The translations under genes and the position numbers were made by a program. This document shows, one piece after another, positions 18,197-26,042 of a DNA stretch of 64,000 bases (its first letter is position 1; each line of letters opens with the position of its first letter). This stretch comes from Bacillota bacterium (GTDB lineage Bacteria; Bacillota; Clostridia; Lachnospirales; Lachnospiraceae), in the NCBI GenBank assembly GCA_029224465.1, contig JAQXUQ010000002.1, positions 1-64,000 of the forward strand. Reading direction: 5' to 3'. Below the pieces are notes generated by a model. The model did not search any database and had not been told where the DNA came from. It worked only from the letters and a program-made list of their open reading frames with translations.

Positions 18197-18703
18197 TTAC
18201 TTCTCCGGAATAGCGAACTGCAGCGGTGTAGCGCCTGTCATAGCATCTTCCGCGAGCAGGTTGATCGGAACTGTCTCGAAATGAAGTGTTGTGAAGGAAG
18301 CGTTGCGGCCGCTCTCTGTTGTGTACTCAAGCGTATAGGAAATTGTCTTGATGACAGAAGCGTCTTCTGTTCTGTCGATAACAACAGATGCGCCGTCAGC
18401 CAGACCGTCCTTCGCGTAGTTCTCGCCCTTGTCGGAAGAACCGTTCTCATACAGATAGAGCTCGGTTACCTTCTCGCCGGTGGAGTTGTAAACTGTGTAC
18501 TCCGCGTCCTGCGGGCCGCTCAGCTCGGTTGTTGCAGCAGCTGCAGCTTCTGTGGAAGCCTCAGTCGCTGCTTCGGTCGCTGCTTCGGTCGCTGCAGTCG
18601 TTGCTGCTGTGGAAGCAGCCGTAGATGCCTTGGAACCGCAAGCTGTAATGCTCGCACCAAGAACGACCGCCGCGATCACTGCCGCGTAAGTTTTCTTCTT
18701 CAT
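18197..18703 (-). CDS. Small secreted lipoprotein, function unknown
   Basis: A 168-residue protein with a lipoprotein signal peptide (KKKTYAAVIAAVVLGASITAC; the lipobox Cys is C22). A low-complexity linker of TEA, TAA and STEA repeats follows (about 25-62). The remaining 105 residues form an Ig-like or beta-rich domain with alternating strands (EYTVYNSTGEKVTELYLYE). No catalytic motif is visible and the family was not recognised. GGAGGAGAC before the ATG is a strong ribosome site. It follows the DEAD-box helicase gene after 33 bases on the same strand and ends at the bidirectional terminator. Confidence 0.75.
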   Translation of the reverse strand: MKKKTYAAVIAAVVLGASITACGSKASTAASTAATTAATEAATEAATEASTEAAAAATTELSGPQDAEYTVYNSTGEKVTELYLYENGSSDKGENYAKDGLADGASVVIDRTEDASVIKTISYTLEYTTESGRNASFTTLHFETVPINLLAEDAMTGATPLQFAIPEK

Positions 18704-18736
18704 ATTATGTCTCCTCCTGTAATGTGAATAACTGTA

Positions 18737-20083
18737 TTATGTAAATCCGCCGCCGGAAGTGGCGGAGGAATACATACGGGATTTTGTGTGCCGGGCTCTT
18801 CCGGCATGCGATCCTGCATCCGCGCGGCCATCCCGGCCGGTATATCCGGCGCGGCTGCTGCGCCCTGTTCTGACGGAACGGCTTGTGCGGCTGTCACGTC
18901 TTACCTGACCGGCGCGGCCGGAAGATTTTCCTGACGCCGCTTTTGCTGCCGGCATCCGCACGAGCGGCGCGGAATATTCGGTTTCCAGAAGCGGAATTTC
19001 CTTCTTCAACATCTTTTCTATGTCGCGAAGCTTTTCGAGCTCTTCGCCGGAGCAGAAAGAGATTGAAATGCCGCTTTCTCCGGCCCTTCCCGCGCGGCCG
19101 ATCCTGTGGATATAGGATTCCGGCTCGTCCGGAAGCTCATAATTGAAAACGTGGCTCAGCTTCGGCACATCAATGCCTCTGGATGCGACATCCGTCGCGA
19201 CAAGAACATTGTACTGACCGGCTTTGAACCGCTCGAGCGCGTTCTGCCGCTGTCCCTGCGTCTTGTCGCCGTGAATGGCAGCCGCCGGAATCTGCGCTTT
19301 CGAGAGCGCCCGTACCAGCTTGTCTGCTCCGTACTTCGTCCTTGTGAAGACAATCGTTCTTCTGACTTCGCCGCTTTGTAAAAACCGGATGAGCAGCGCG
19401 TTCTTGTCAGCGCGGTCAACGAAGCAGAGCTTCTGATCCACGGTTTCCGCGGGACTCGCCGGCGGCGCGACCTTGATTGTTACGGGATCTGTCAGAAGCT
19501 CCTGTGCGAGAAGCTCGATTTCCTTCGGCATCGTTGCGGAAAACATCAGTGTCTGCCGCTGCTGCGGCATAAACTTTACGATTTTCCTGACGTCACCGAT
19601 AAATCCCATGTCAAGCATGCGGTCCGCTTCATCCAGAACAAAGGTTTCAACCTGCGAAAGATTGATGTACCCGCTTCCCATAAAGTCCAGAAGCCGTCCG
19701 GGCGTCGCGATGAGAATGTCGCCGCCCGAAAGGAGCGCGTCAATCTGCGGTCCCTGTTTGGCTCCGCCGTAGATGCAGACAGCGCGCAGCTTCAGATATC
19801 TGCCGTATTTCTTGAAGTTATCAAAAATCTGGATCGCCAGCTCTCTGGTCGGCGTAATGATAAGCGCGCGGATGCGCCTCGGCTTCTTATCCTTGAGCAT
19901 GGACAGGATCGGCAGTGCAAACGCCGCTGTCTTTCCGGTTCCTGTCTGCGCGCAGGCAATCAGATCATGTCCCTTTAAAATTTCCGGGATCGCCTTTTCC
20001 TGGATCGGCGTCGGTTCTTCATAACCTGCCTTTGAGACCGCGCTCGTAATCTCGCGGTCAAGATTCAATTCTTTAAATGTCAT
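18737..20083 (-). CDS. DEAD-box ATP-dependent RNA helicase
   Basis: A 448-residue cytoplasmic RNA helicase that remodels RNA, probably in ribosome assembly or mRNA decay. The Q motif (GYEEPTPIQEKAI), AQTGTGKT, PTRELA, DEAD, SAT and HRIGRAGRAG motifs are all intact. The last 75 residues are a Gly/Arg/Ser-rich tail typical of RNA-binding extensions of the RhlE/CshA group. The start chosen is MTFKELNLD: it has AAGGAAG just upstream, and it begins the conserved family sequence. The longer in-frame ATG at 20164 lies upstream of the predicted start of transcription. The leader has a hairpin and T7 run directly before the ribosome site. Confidence 0.92.
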   Translation of the reverse strand: MTFKELNLDREITSAVSKAGYEEPTPIQEKAIPEILKGHDLIACAQTGTGKTAAFALPILSMLKDKKPRRIRALIITPTRELAIQIFDNFKKYGRYLKLRAVCIYGGAKQGPQIDALLSGGDILIATPGRLLDFMGSGYINLSQVETFVLDEADRMLDMGFIGDVRKIVKFMPQQRQTLMFSATMPKEIELLAQELLTDPVTIKVAPPASPAETVDQKLCFVDRADKNALLIRFLQSGEVRRTIVFTRTKYGADKLVRALSKAQIPAAAIHGDKTQGQRQNALERFKAGQYNVLVATDVASRGIDVPKLSHVFNYELPDEPESYIHRIGRAGRAGESGISISFCSGEELEKLRDIEKMLKKEIPLLETEYSAPLVRMPAAKAASGKSSGRAGQVRRDSRTSRSVRTGRSSRAGYTGRDGRADAGSHAGRARHTKSRMYSSATSGGGFT

Positions 20084-20095
20084 ATCTTCCTTACT

Positions 20096-20130
20096 AAAAA
20101 AACGGTCAGGCGATACCCCTCCGCCTGGCC
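20096..20130 (-). promoter_or_regulatory. Attenuator-like hairpin in the helicase leader
   Basis: GGTCAGGCG (20104-20112) pairs with CGCCTGGCC (20122-20130). On the minus strand the stem is followed by GTTTTTTTAG and then the AAGGAAG ribosome site and ATG at 20083. Because it lies between the promoter and its own gene, it should act as a conditional terminator. Confidence 0.6.
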
Positions 20131-20154
20131 AAAGCGTTCTGTGAAACGTATCGG

Positions 20155-20183
20155 ATTGTATCATAGCGGCGCTATGGTTACAA
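20155..20183 (-). promoter_or_regulatory. Promoter of the DEAD-box helicase with internal palindrome
   Basis: On the minus strand TTGTAA (20178-20183) and TACAAT (20155-20160) are 17 bases apart. The spacer contains the palindrome CATAGC-GGC-GCTATG (20162-20176), a possible operator. Confidence 0.6.
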
Positions 20184-20283
20184 TACTTTCTCCCTTTTTT
20201 TGCTAAACTTTTTCACACAGATTTCATAATTCCTGTGGTTTTTTTAATTTTGTATAGAATTTTTTCACTATTGTTTAAAATAA

Positions 20284-20310
20284 ACAGGGAGCCGGTGCAT
20301 GGCTCCCTGT
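20284..20310 (-). terminator. Terminator of the XRE-dehydrogenase gene
   Basis: ACAGGGAGCC and GGCTCCCTGT form a perfect ten-base stem, followed on the minus strand by TTATTTTAAAC. It lies 64 bases after the stop codon. Confidence 0.85.
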
Positions 20311-20373
20311 GCAGATACTGCTTGTCCGGATTGTTTGTATTCCTGTACGAAACGTGCTTCCATCCGTACGGCA

Positions 20374-21852
20374 TTAATCCCTGCCGAACAGATCCCTTGT
20401 GTAGACCTTGTCCTTTACATCGTCCAGGCAGGAACTGTAGCGGTTCGCGATAATCGCCTGACTCATGGCTTTAAATTTCGAAAGATCGTTAACGACAGGA
20501 CTGCCGAAGAATGTCTCTCCGTCCTTCAGTGTCGGCTCATAGACAATAACCGTCGCTCCTTTCGCCTTGATCCTCTTCATGACACCCTGAATCGATGACT
20601 GTCGGAAATTGTCGGAATTCGATTTCATGGTCAGACGGAATACGCCGATAACCACCTTGTGCTCACGCGACTCTGAAAACTCCTCGGAATTTCCATAGGC
20701 GCCAGCAAGCTCCAGCACACGGTCCGCGATGAAATCCTTGCGTGTCCTGTTCGATTCCACGATTGCCTGAATCAGGTTTTCCGGCACATCCTGATAATTG
20801 GCCAGAAGCTGCTTCGTGTCCTTCGGAAGGCAGTAGCCGCCATAGCCGAACGAAGGATTGTTGTACTGCGTTCCGATTCTGGGATCCAGGCAGACACCGT
20901 CAATGATGTCTCTGGTCTTCAGGCCCTTGGACTCGGCATAGGTATCCAGCTCATTGAAATAGGAAACGCGGAGCGCCAAATACGTGTTGGCAAAGAGCTT
21001 GACGGCCTCTGCTTCCGTAAATCCCATGAACAGTGTATCAATGTTTTTCTTCAGCGCGCCTTCCTGCAGGAGGGAGGCAAAACAGTGTGCGTCTTCCACC
21101 TGCTTCTCATCCGAAAGGTCGGTACCGACAATGATCCTTGAAGGATACAGATTGTCGTACAGCGCCTTGGACTCGCGCAGGAACTCCGGACTGAACAGGA
21201 TTTTCGAAGTGTGGTATTTCTTCCGTACAGCTTCGGTATAACCGACCGGGATCGTCGATTTGATCACCATCACGGCTTCCGGATTGACCGATAAAACCAG
21301 TTCGATCACCGCTTCGACTGCCGAGGTATCAAAATAATTCTTCTTCGGATCATAGTTGGTCGGCGCGGCGATGACTACAAAATCCGCATCCCTGTAAGCC
21401 GAAGCGCCGTCCAGTGTCGCCGTCAGATCCAGTTCCTTCTCTGCGAGATATTTTTCAATGTATTCATCCTGAATCGGAGATTTCCGTTTGTTGATCAGGT
21501 CCACCTTCTCCGGAAGAATATCGACGGCCGTCACATGATTGTGCTGCGAAAGGAGCGTTGCGATCGAAAGGCCGACATAGCCTGTTCCCGCGACCGCAAT
21601 TTTCTTCGGTGACACCGGAGGGAGGCTGCTGCCGCTGCCTTCACTTACAAATACATCGGTCGGATCAAACAAAAGCTCCGCGGACAGCGCTTCCAGCTGC
21701 GCAATGGAAGGCACGTACTCGCCGCTCTCGATGTGACTGAGCATCGTGCGGTTAATACCGGTTGCCTCGGCAACCTGCTGCTGCGTCTTCCCCAGTTTTT
21801 TCCGGTTGTAGGAAACCAGCTCCGAGAGCTTTTCCTTCGAAAGAATATTCAT
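20374..21852 (-). CDS. Nucleotide-sugar (UDP-glucose type) dehydrogenase fused to an N-terminal XRE HTH domain
   Basis: A 492-residue fusion. Residues 8-66 form an XRE/Cro helix-turn-helix ([20 protein letters not shown], then [14 protein letters not shown]). After a short Ser/Pro linker, residues 83-490 are a complete NAD-dependent UDP-sugar 6-dehydrogenase, with Rossmann motif [10 protein letters not shown] (87-96), [22 protein letters not shown] and the catalytic Cys C341 in [10 protein letters not shown]. Related enzymes of about 390 residues make UDP-glucuronate for capsules and lack the DNA-binding part. A palindrome overlaps the -35 box of this gene's own promoter, so the enzyme may regulate its own transcription. 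The AAGGAGGT ribosome site shows that the HTH is truly part of the product. Confidence 0.9.
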   Translation of the reverse strand: MNILSKEKLSELVSYNRKKLGKTQQQVAEATGINRTMLSHIESGEYVPSIAQLEALSAELLFDPTDVFVSEGSGSSLPPVSPKKIAVAGTGYVGLSIATLLSQHNHVTAVDILPEKVDLINKRKSPIQDEYIEKYLAEKELDLTATLDGASAYRDADFVVIAAPTNYDPKKNYFDTSAVEAVIELVLSVNPEAVMVIKSTIPVGYTEAVRKKYHTSKILFSPEFLRESKALYDNLYPSRIIVGTDLSDEKQVEDAHCFASLLQEGALKKNIDTLFMGFTEAEAVKLFANTYLALRVSYFNELDTYAESKGLKTRDIIDGVCLDPRIGTQYNNPSFGYGGYCLPKDTKQLLANYQDVPENLIQAIVESNRTRKDFIADRVLELAGAYGNSEEFSESREHKVVIGVFRLTMKSNSDNFRQSSIQGVMKRIKAKGATVIVYEPTLKDGETFFGSPVVNDLSKFKAMSQAIIANRYSSCLDDVKDKVYTRDLFGRD

Positions 21853-21876
21853 GCCATACCTCCTTATTTAAGGCCA

Positions 21877-21916
21877 AGCATAGCACTTGTTATGTGATAT
21901 ATCAATACGAATTGAT
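21877..21916 (-). promoter_or_regulatory. Promoter and candidate self-operator of the XRE-dehydrogenase gene
   Basis: On the minus strand TTGATA (21900-21905) and TATGCT (21877-21882) are 17 bases apart. The perfect inverted repeat ATCAAT-ACGA-ATTGAT (21901-21916) covers the -35 box, and a second palindrome, TGATATATCA (21895-21904), overlaps it. Size and symmetry suit an XRE dimer. Confidence 0.6.
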
Positions 21917-21949
21917 AAAATAAAAGAATCCGGCGTTTTTCCGCCGGAT
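21917..21949 (-). terminator. Terminator of the P-loop kinase gene
   Basis: ATCCGGCG and CGCCGGAT enclose a short A/T loop. On the minus strand TTCTTTTATTTT follows. It lies 32 bases beyond the kinase stop codon. Confidence 0.8.
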
Positions 21950-21980
21950 CCGCGATATGTTTGCAATATTTTGTTGTTTG

Positions 21981-22556
21981 TTATAACATTTCCTGATATA
22001 AAATATCAGCTTGCTCACGGATACGCATTGTTCTCTGATAGCGCTGATCCAGCGGCTCCCAGACCTTTTCAAAAACAGCGTAATAGGATCCCTCCCTCGC
22101 TTTCAGTCTCTGAAGCCGCAGGCTCCGCGGCAGGGTTACATACACAGACCGGCGGAAATACCTGCGAAGCCGCGGCATCTGCGAATAATTGCCTTCGACC
22201 GCAATTATGCCTCTTGCAGGGATCGCACTGCTCTTTGTAAAAACACCGTTTCTGCAGTCATAAACCCTGTACCGGGCACTTTTGTTTTCCGATAAAGGCT
22301 GCAGCAGCTCCTCTTCGATACGCGCCAGATCCATGTTGCCCGCAATTCTCTCCTGCCAGTCGTCCGGCCTCTGATTCCAGGGCAGATAGTAGTCATCCAT
22401 ATGGATAATCTGCCAGCCGAAAGAGGTGAAAAGAGTCTCGGACAGCGTTGTTTTGCCGCTGCCGCAGGGACCGTCGATACTGACAAGCATGATCCCGTCG
22501 TCCATCGAGCCGCGGACCATACTGTCCAGCTGCTGTGGTGTATGCACTGCTGTCAT
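21981..22556 (-). CDS. Uridine kinase-like P-loop phosphotransferase
   Basis: A 191-residue P-loop protein of the uridine/phosphoribulokinase superfamily. Walker A is DGPCGSGKTT (about 28-37). IHMDDYYLPWNQRPDDW carries the Asp residues seen in uridine kinases, and VEGNYS is the second conserved segment. The lid region has R-rich helices (RRSVYVTLPRSLRLQRL). Proteins of this size are often annotated uridine kinase in Clostridia, but the substrate is not proven. It follows the ECF S-component gene by about 50 bases, so nucleoside or vitamin salvage is a reasonable context guess. Confidence 0.75.
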   Translation of the reverse strand: MTAVHTPQQLDSMVRGSMDDGIMLVSIDGPCGSGKTTLSETLFTSFGWQIIHMDDYYLPWNQRPDDWQERIAGNMDLARIEEELLQPLSENKSARYRVYDCRNGVFTKSSAIPARGIIAVEGNYSQMPRLRRYFRRSVYVTLPRSLRLQRLKAREGSYYAVFEKVWEPLDQRYQRTMRIREQADILYQEML

Positions 22557-22609
22557 AGAACCTCCGCCGATTGCATGTCACGGTGAAAGCCGCATCGCTG
22601 CGCGGCTGT

Positions 22610-23146
22610 TCAGGCTTCCTGCACGGCCGCAGGGACCTTCGCATGGCGAAGTGCCGCCATCAGCGCGGGGATCAGAAGCAGCTGAATGACAATACCCGGA
22701 ACCGCATTCAGAAACGCGCCGGCAAGGAACATCTGCATGGAGAACGCGTTTCCCTGGATGCCGTACAAAACAACGCTGACCAGCCCCCATACGACGCGTC
22801 CCGCCAGCATCGAGACGATCAGAGCAAGATATGTACCCGCAGTATTCTTGCGGACTTTGCTGTAAATCAGGCCAGCGACTGCGCCATAGGCTGCAAGCTC
22901 GAAAGCCATTCCCGCGGCAACAGGCATCAGCGGCGGCATACCGAACAGAAAGCTTCTAAGAAGCGGCGTAATGAAGCCTGCCGCCAGACCGTACTGCCAG
23001 CCGACAATCATGCCGCACAGAAGTACCGGGATATGCATCGGCAGCAGCATTTTGCCGATCGCGGGCACATGTCCCGTAATCATCGGCAGAATCAGGCCGA
23101 GCGCGATGAAGAAAGCTGTTGTGATCATCTTACGTGTGTTGTTCAT
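22610..23146 (-). CDS. ECF transporter S component
   Basis: A 178-residue membrane protein with six hydrophobic segments, typical of substrate-binding S components of energy-coupling factor vitamin transporters. TTAFFIALGLILPMITG near the N terminus, the HIPVLLCGMIVGWQYGL block and the Gly-rich TPLLRSFLFGMPPL region are family features. The start at MNNTRK is preferred because GGGGGT lies upstream; the longer frame starts in a weak context. It needs the EcfAA'T module encoded elsewhere. The vitamin cannot be named. A hairpin with a T5 tract about 30 bases upstream of the start suggests control by a leader RNA. Confidence 0.85.
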   Translation of the reverse strand: MNNTRKMITTAFFIALGLILPMITGHVPAIGKMLLPMHIPVLLCGMIVGWQYGLAAGFITPLLRSFLFGMPPLMPVAAGMAFELAAYGAVAGLIYSKVRKNTAGTYLALIVSMLAGRVVWGLVSVVLYGIQGNAFSMQMFLAGAFLNAVPGIVIQLLLIPALMAALRHAKVPAAVQEA

Positions 23147-23174
23147 GAGATACCCCCGAAATATTTTTGTAATC

Positions 23175-23211
23175 AAAAAGACGCACCGCCTCCTCCTGGA
23201 GACAATGCGCC
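23175..23211 (-). promoter_or_regulatory. Terminator or attenuator before the ECF S component
   Basis: On the minus strand GGCGCATTGTCTCC pairs with GGAGGCGGTGCGTC (13-14 pairs with G-T wobbles) around AGGA, then TTTTTG. It lies only about 30 bases before the S-component start. It may terminate DUF3842 transcription or act as the expression platform of a leader RNA (about 23212-23335) that holds GC-rich stems and two GGTTCAGG copies. Confidence 0.55.
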
Positions 23212-23338
23212 TTCATAGCACAAATTCCGTTTATTTCGTCCGTACGGGCAGCCGGAGCCTGAACCGGATGCTTCTGCATCCCGCGCGGCTTCCTGCCGCG
23301 GCAGAACATACCTGAACCACGTACCAGAATAGAATACC

Positions 23339-23749
23339 TTATTCCAGATTATTTTTCAAGTGACGCAGTGCATTCTCAATCAAATGTCCCGTCGAAAAGT
23401 CATCGACGCCCGCGATATAATTCGCGCAGCTGCTGAACGGAATGAAAATCCGCATCGCGTCCGCCTGGGCCACAGCCTTCGCCATCGCCGGCGTTATTTC
23501 ACCGAGCATTGCATCCGCGATCACAATGCCGATCGGGCCGATGATCACATCCGCCCTGCGGCACGCAACTATGACAGAATTCTCACCGGTTGCGCAGTAA
23601 TCCGCGCCGGCCTTCCGCATCGCGGCTGTTGCGGCGCTGTTGGTCCCGACCGCCGTAACCTCGCAGTCCCTGATCTCATTTTTAATACCCGTAATCAGCT
23701 GTCTGCCGATTCCGCCTCCCTGGGCGTCAATTACCAGTATTCTCTTCAT
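23339..23749 (-). CDS. DUF3842 family protein
   Basis: A 136-residue conserved Firmicutes protein of unknown function. The N terminus VIDAQGGGIGRQL looks like a nucleotide-binding loop. Further conserved stretches are TAVGTNSAATAAMRKAGAD, IIGPIGIV and FIPFSSCANYIAGV. The AAATATGAAG context at the start has a weak ribosome site. It sits between a YheO-type regulator and the ECF S-component gene on the same strand. Gene-neighbourhood association with ECF S components is known in Clostridia, but the biochemical role is not. Confidence 0.88.
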   Translation of the reverse strand: MKRILVIDAQGGGIGRQLITGIKNEIRDCEVTAVGTNSAATAAMRKAGADYCATGENSVIVACRRADVIIGPIGIVIADAMLGEITPAMAKAVAQADAMRIFIPFSSCANYIAGVDDFSTGHLIENALRHLKNNLE

Positions 23750-23806
23750 ATTTTTATCATCCTGCTTCGTCCGCGGCAGTTCGGTTTCTGCAGGGCAGCC
23801 GGCAGT

Positions 23807-24475
23807 TCAGCGTCTCCGCAGCCACCGCAGATGCATATAGATCGTATTCGGTGAAATATGCAGCGTCTTCGCGACGATGCGGACTGCACTTTTTATCCGG
23901 AAAATGCCGTCCTTATCCAGAAGCTCCACGATGGACCGGATATAGTTCGAACGCGTCACCGCAGAGTCCTGATCTACTCTTTCCCTCGCCTCAACAACCG
24001 CTTTTGTTATGTACTCCTCTGTAATGTCTATTGCGTCATGCGGATTTCCGTCATTTTCATTCGGACTCATGGCGTTTAAAAATGACTGAATCGGCGTATT
24101 CAGATAGTACCCGACCATGAGAACCGCAATAATGTTGCTTCCGCACCGTACAGGAACCAGCACAACCTTTTCCTTGTCAGGTCCTGTGCGTGTTGTAAAA
24201 TAAAATGTTCTTCTGCTGTACGGCGTTACCCCGTTCAGGCTCTCGGCGATCAGCTCATCAATCTTGATCCTCAGAATCTCCGGCATCGGATCGCCGTTGG
24301 ATACGCCGGAGTGCCAGTTATTGACCGTATGCAGTACCGAATGATCCCGGTCAGAAAGACTGTAAAGTATAAGTTCCGCGCCGGTACCGATGAAAGCGGC
24401 AAAGCCTTCCATCATTTCCTTTACAGCCTCAAGTACGGCACTTTCATTCCCGGAAAGGGCAGTCTTATCTTCCAT
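23807..24475 (-). CDS. YheO-type PAS/HTH transcriptional regulator
   Basis: A 222-residue regulator. The N-terminal YheO-like PAS domain (about 12-125) includes ELILYSLSDRDHSVLHTVNNWHSG and GVTPYSRRTFYF. The C-terminal DNA-binding domain (about 165-222) contains IVELLDKDGIFRIKSAVRIVAKTLHISPNTIYMHLR. This architecture matches DauR, which controls D-amino-acid use. The gene is divergent from a MATE transporter (215-base spacer) and may regulate it. The ligand is unknown. Confidence 0.85.
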   Translation of the reverse strand: MEDKTALSGNESAVLEAVKEMMEGFAAFIGTGAELILYSLSDRDHSVLHTVNNWHSGVSNGDPMPEILRIKIDELIAESLNGVTPYSRRTFYFTTRTGPDKEKVVLVPVRCGSNIIAVLMVGYYLNTPIQSFLNAMSPNENDGNPHDAIDITEEYITKAVVEARERVDQDSAVTRSNYIRSIVELLDKDGIFRIKSAVRIVAKTLHISPNTIYMHLRWLRRR

Positions 24476-24689
24476 TGTTTTTCCTTTTCCCTGCAGCTTT
24501 TTAAATGATCTGACCCGGAGTTTACCCGGTTATGCGATACGTGCTATATTACTATGGTGTCTGAATGCGCAGATGTGAACGTTCTATGAATAAAGCACGA
24601 ACGAAATATATCATATTATTCTGTATTATGGTAGAGAAAATTTGCTGTGCAGGCTGAAAAACAACTATTTTTTTTGAGGTGAATTAGTT

Positions 24690-26042
24690 ATGAAGGAAAA
24701 CAAAATGGGCACCATGCCCGTAAAGAAGCTGATCATCAACATGTCCCTTCCGATGATGATTTCCATGCTGGTGCAGGCTCTTTACAATGTTGTCGACAGC
24801 ATCTTCGTTGCGCAGATCTCGGAAAACGCGCTGACTGCGGTTACACTCGCTTTCCCTCTGCAGAACCTGATGATCGCGGTCGGTTCCGGAACCGGCGTCG
24901 GCATCAACGCGCTGCTGTCCAGATCTCTTGGCGAGAAAAACTTTGACCGCTCGGACAGCGCTGCGAACACCGGCCTGTTCCTGTCCTTCATCAACTTCCT
25001 GCTCTTTGTGCTGCTCGGCGCGGCTGCCGCCGGTCCTTTCATACACACGCAGTCAACAGACACGGAAATTGCCGGTTACGCAATAACCTATCTGCGGATT
25101 GTCACGATGCTCTCCGCAGGTCTGTTCTTCCAGATGACCTTCGAACGTCTGCTGCAGTCCACCGGTCTTACGATGTACAGCATGATTTCCCAGATCACCG
25201 GCGCCGTTATCAACATCATTCTGGATCCTGTCATGATCTTCGGTCTTCTGGGCTGCCCCGCGCTCGGTGTGGCCGGAGCCGCCTACGCGACCGTGATCGG
25301 ACAAAGCATTGCCGCCGTGACAGGCCTGTTGATGAATTTCACAGTCAACCGGGAAATTCACTTTTCGCTGCGCCGGGTTCTGCACCCGGAGGGCGCGACG
25401 GCCGCAAAAATCTATAAGGTCGGCATCCCGTCCATCCTGATGATGTCCATCGGCTCCGTCATGACCTACCTGATGAACCTGATTCTGATCGGTTTCTCTT
25501 CCACAGCGGCAGCCGTCTTCGGCGTTTACTTCAAGCTCCAGTCGTTCTTCTTCATGCCGGTCTTCGGTCTGAACAATGGTCTGATTCCGGTGCTCGCCTA
25601 CAATTACGGCGCCCGGCAAAAGGCAAGAATCGACGAAGCGCTTCGTTTTGCGATTCTTCTCGCCTTCTGCATTATGGTCTGCGGAACCCTTACGTTTGAA
25701 CTCATTCCGGGCCTTCTTCTCGAGCTGTTCAACGCCTCTGACGCCATGCACGCGCTGGGTGTGCCGGCGCTGCGGATTATCGCGCTGCACTATCCTGTCG
25801 CTGCCGTGGGCATCGTCCTGGGTTCGATTTTCCAGGCGTTCAGCAGAAGTTTCTACGCTCTGCTCGTTTCTGTCGGGCGGCAGCTGGTTGTTCTGATTCC
25901 CGTTGCCTACCTGCTGTCGCTGACCGGAAACGTTAATAACGTATGGTGGTCATTCCTGATCGCCGAGGGTGTTTCCCTTACGCTTTCACTCATTTTCTTC
26001 CGCAAAGTATACCGGGAGGAAGTAGAGCCTCTTACGGATTAA
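24690..26042 (+). CDS. MATE family efflux transporter
   Basis: A 450-residue protein with about twelve membrane segments in two repeats. The N terminus (PVKKLIINMSLPMMISMLVQALYNVVDSIFV) carries the classic MATE pattern, and the second half repeats it from about residue 240 (GIPSILMMSIGSV). It probably exports drugs or metabolites by Na+ or H+ antiport. GAGGTG precedes the ATG. The divergent YheO-type regulator is a candidate controller. The 3' end overlaps the convergent DUF4317 gene by four bases. Confidence 0.9.
   Translation: MKENKMGTMPVKKLIINMSLPMMISMLVQALYNVVDSIFVAQISENALTAVTLAFPLQNLMIAVGSGTGVGINALLSRSLGEKNFDRSDSAANTGLFLSFINFLLFVLLGAAAAGPFIHTQSTDTEIAGYAITYLRIVTMLSAGLFFQMTFERLLQSTGLTMYSMISQITGAVINIILDPVMIFGLLGCPALGVAGAAYATVIGQSIAAVTGLLMNFTVNREIHFSLRRVLHPEGATAAKIYKVGIPSILMMSIGSVMTYLMNLILIGFSSTAAAVFGVYFKLQSFFFMPVFGLNNGLIPVLAYNYGARQKARIDEALRFAILLAFCIMVCGTLTFELIPGLLLELFNASDAMHALGVPALRIIALHYPVAAVGIVLGSIFQAFSRSFYALLVSVGRQLVVLIPVAYLLSLTGNVNNVWWSFLIAEGVSLTLSLIFFRKVYREEVEPLTD

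Noticed and set aside
15789-18284. An 831-residue plus-strand reading frame
   Set aside because: It is antisense to cardiolipin synthase and the Nudix gene and has no domain, so it is a shadow frame.
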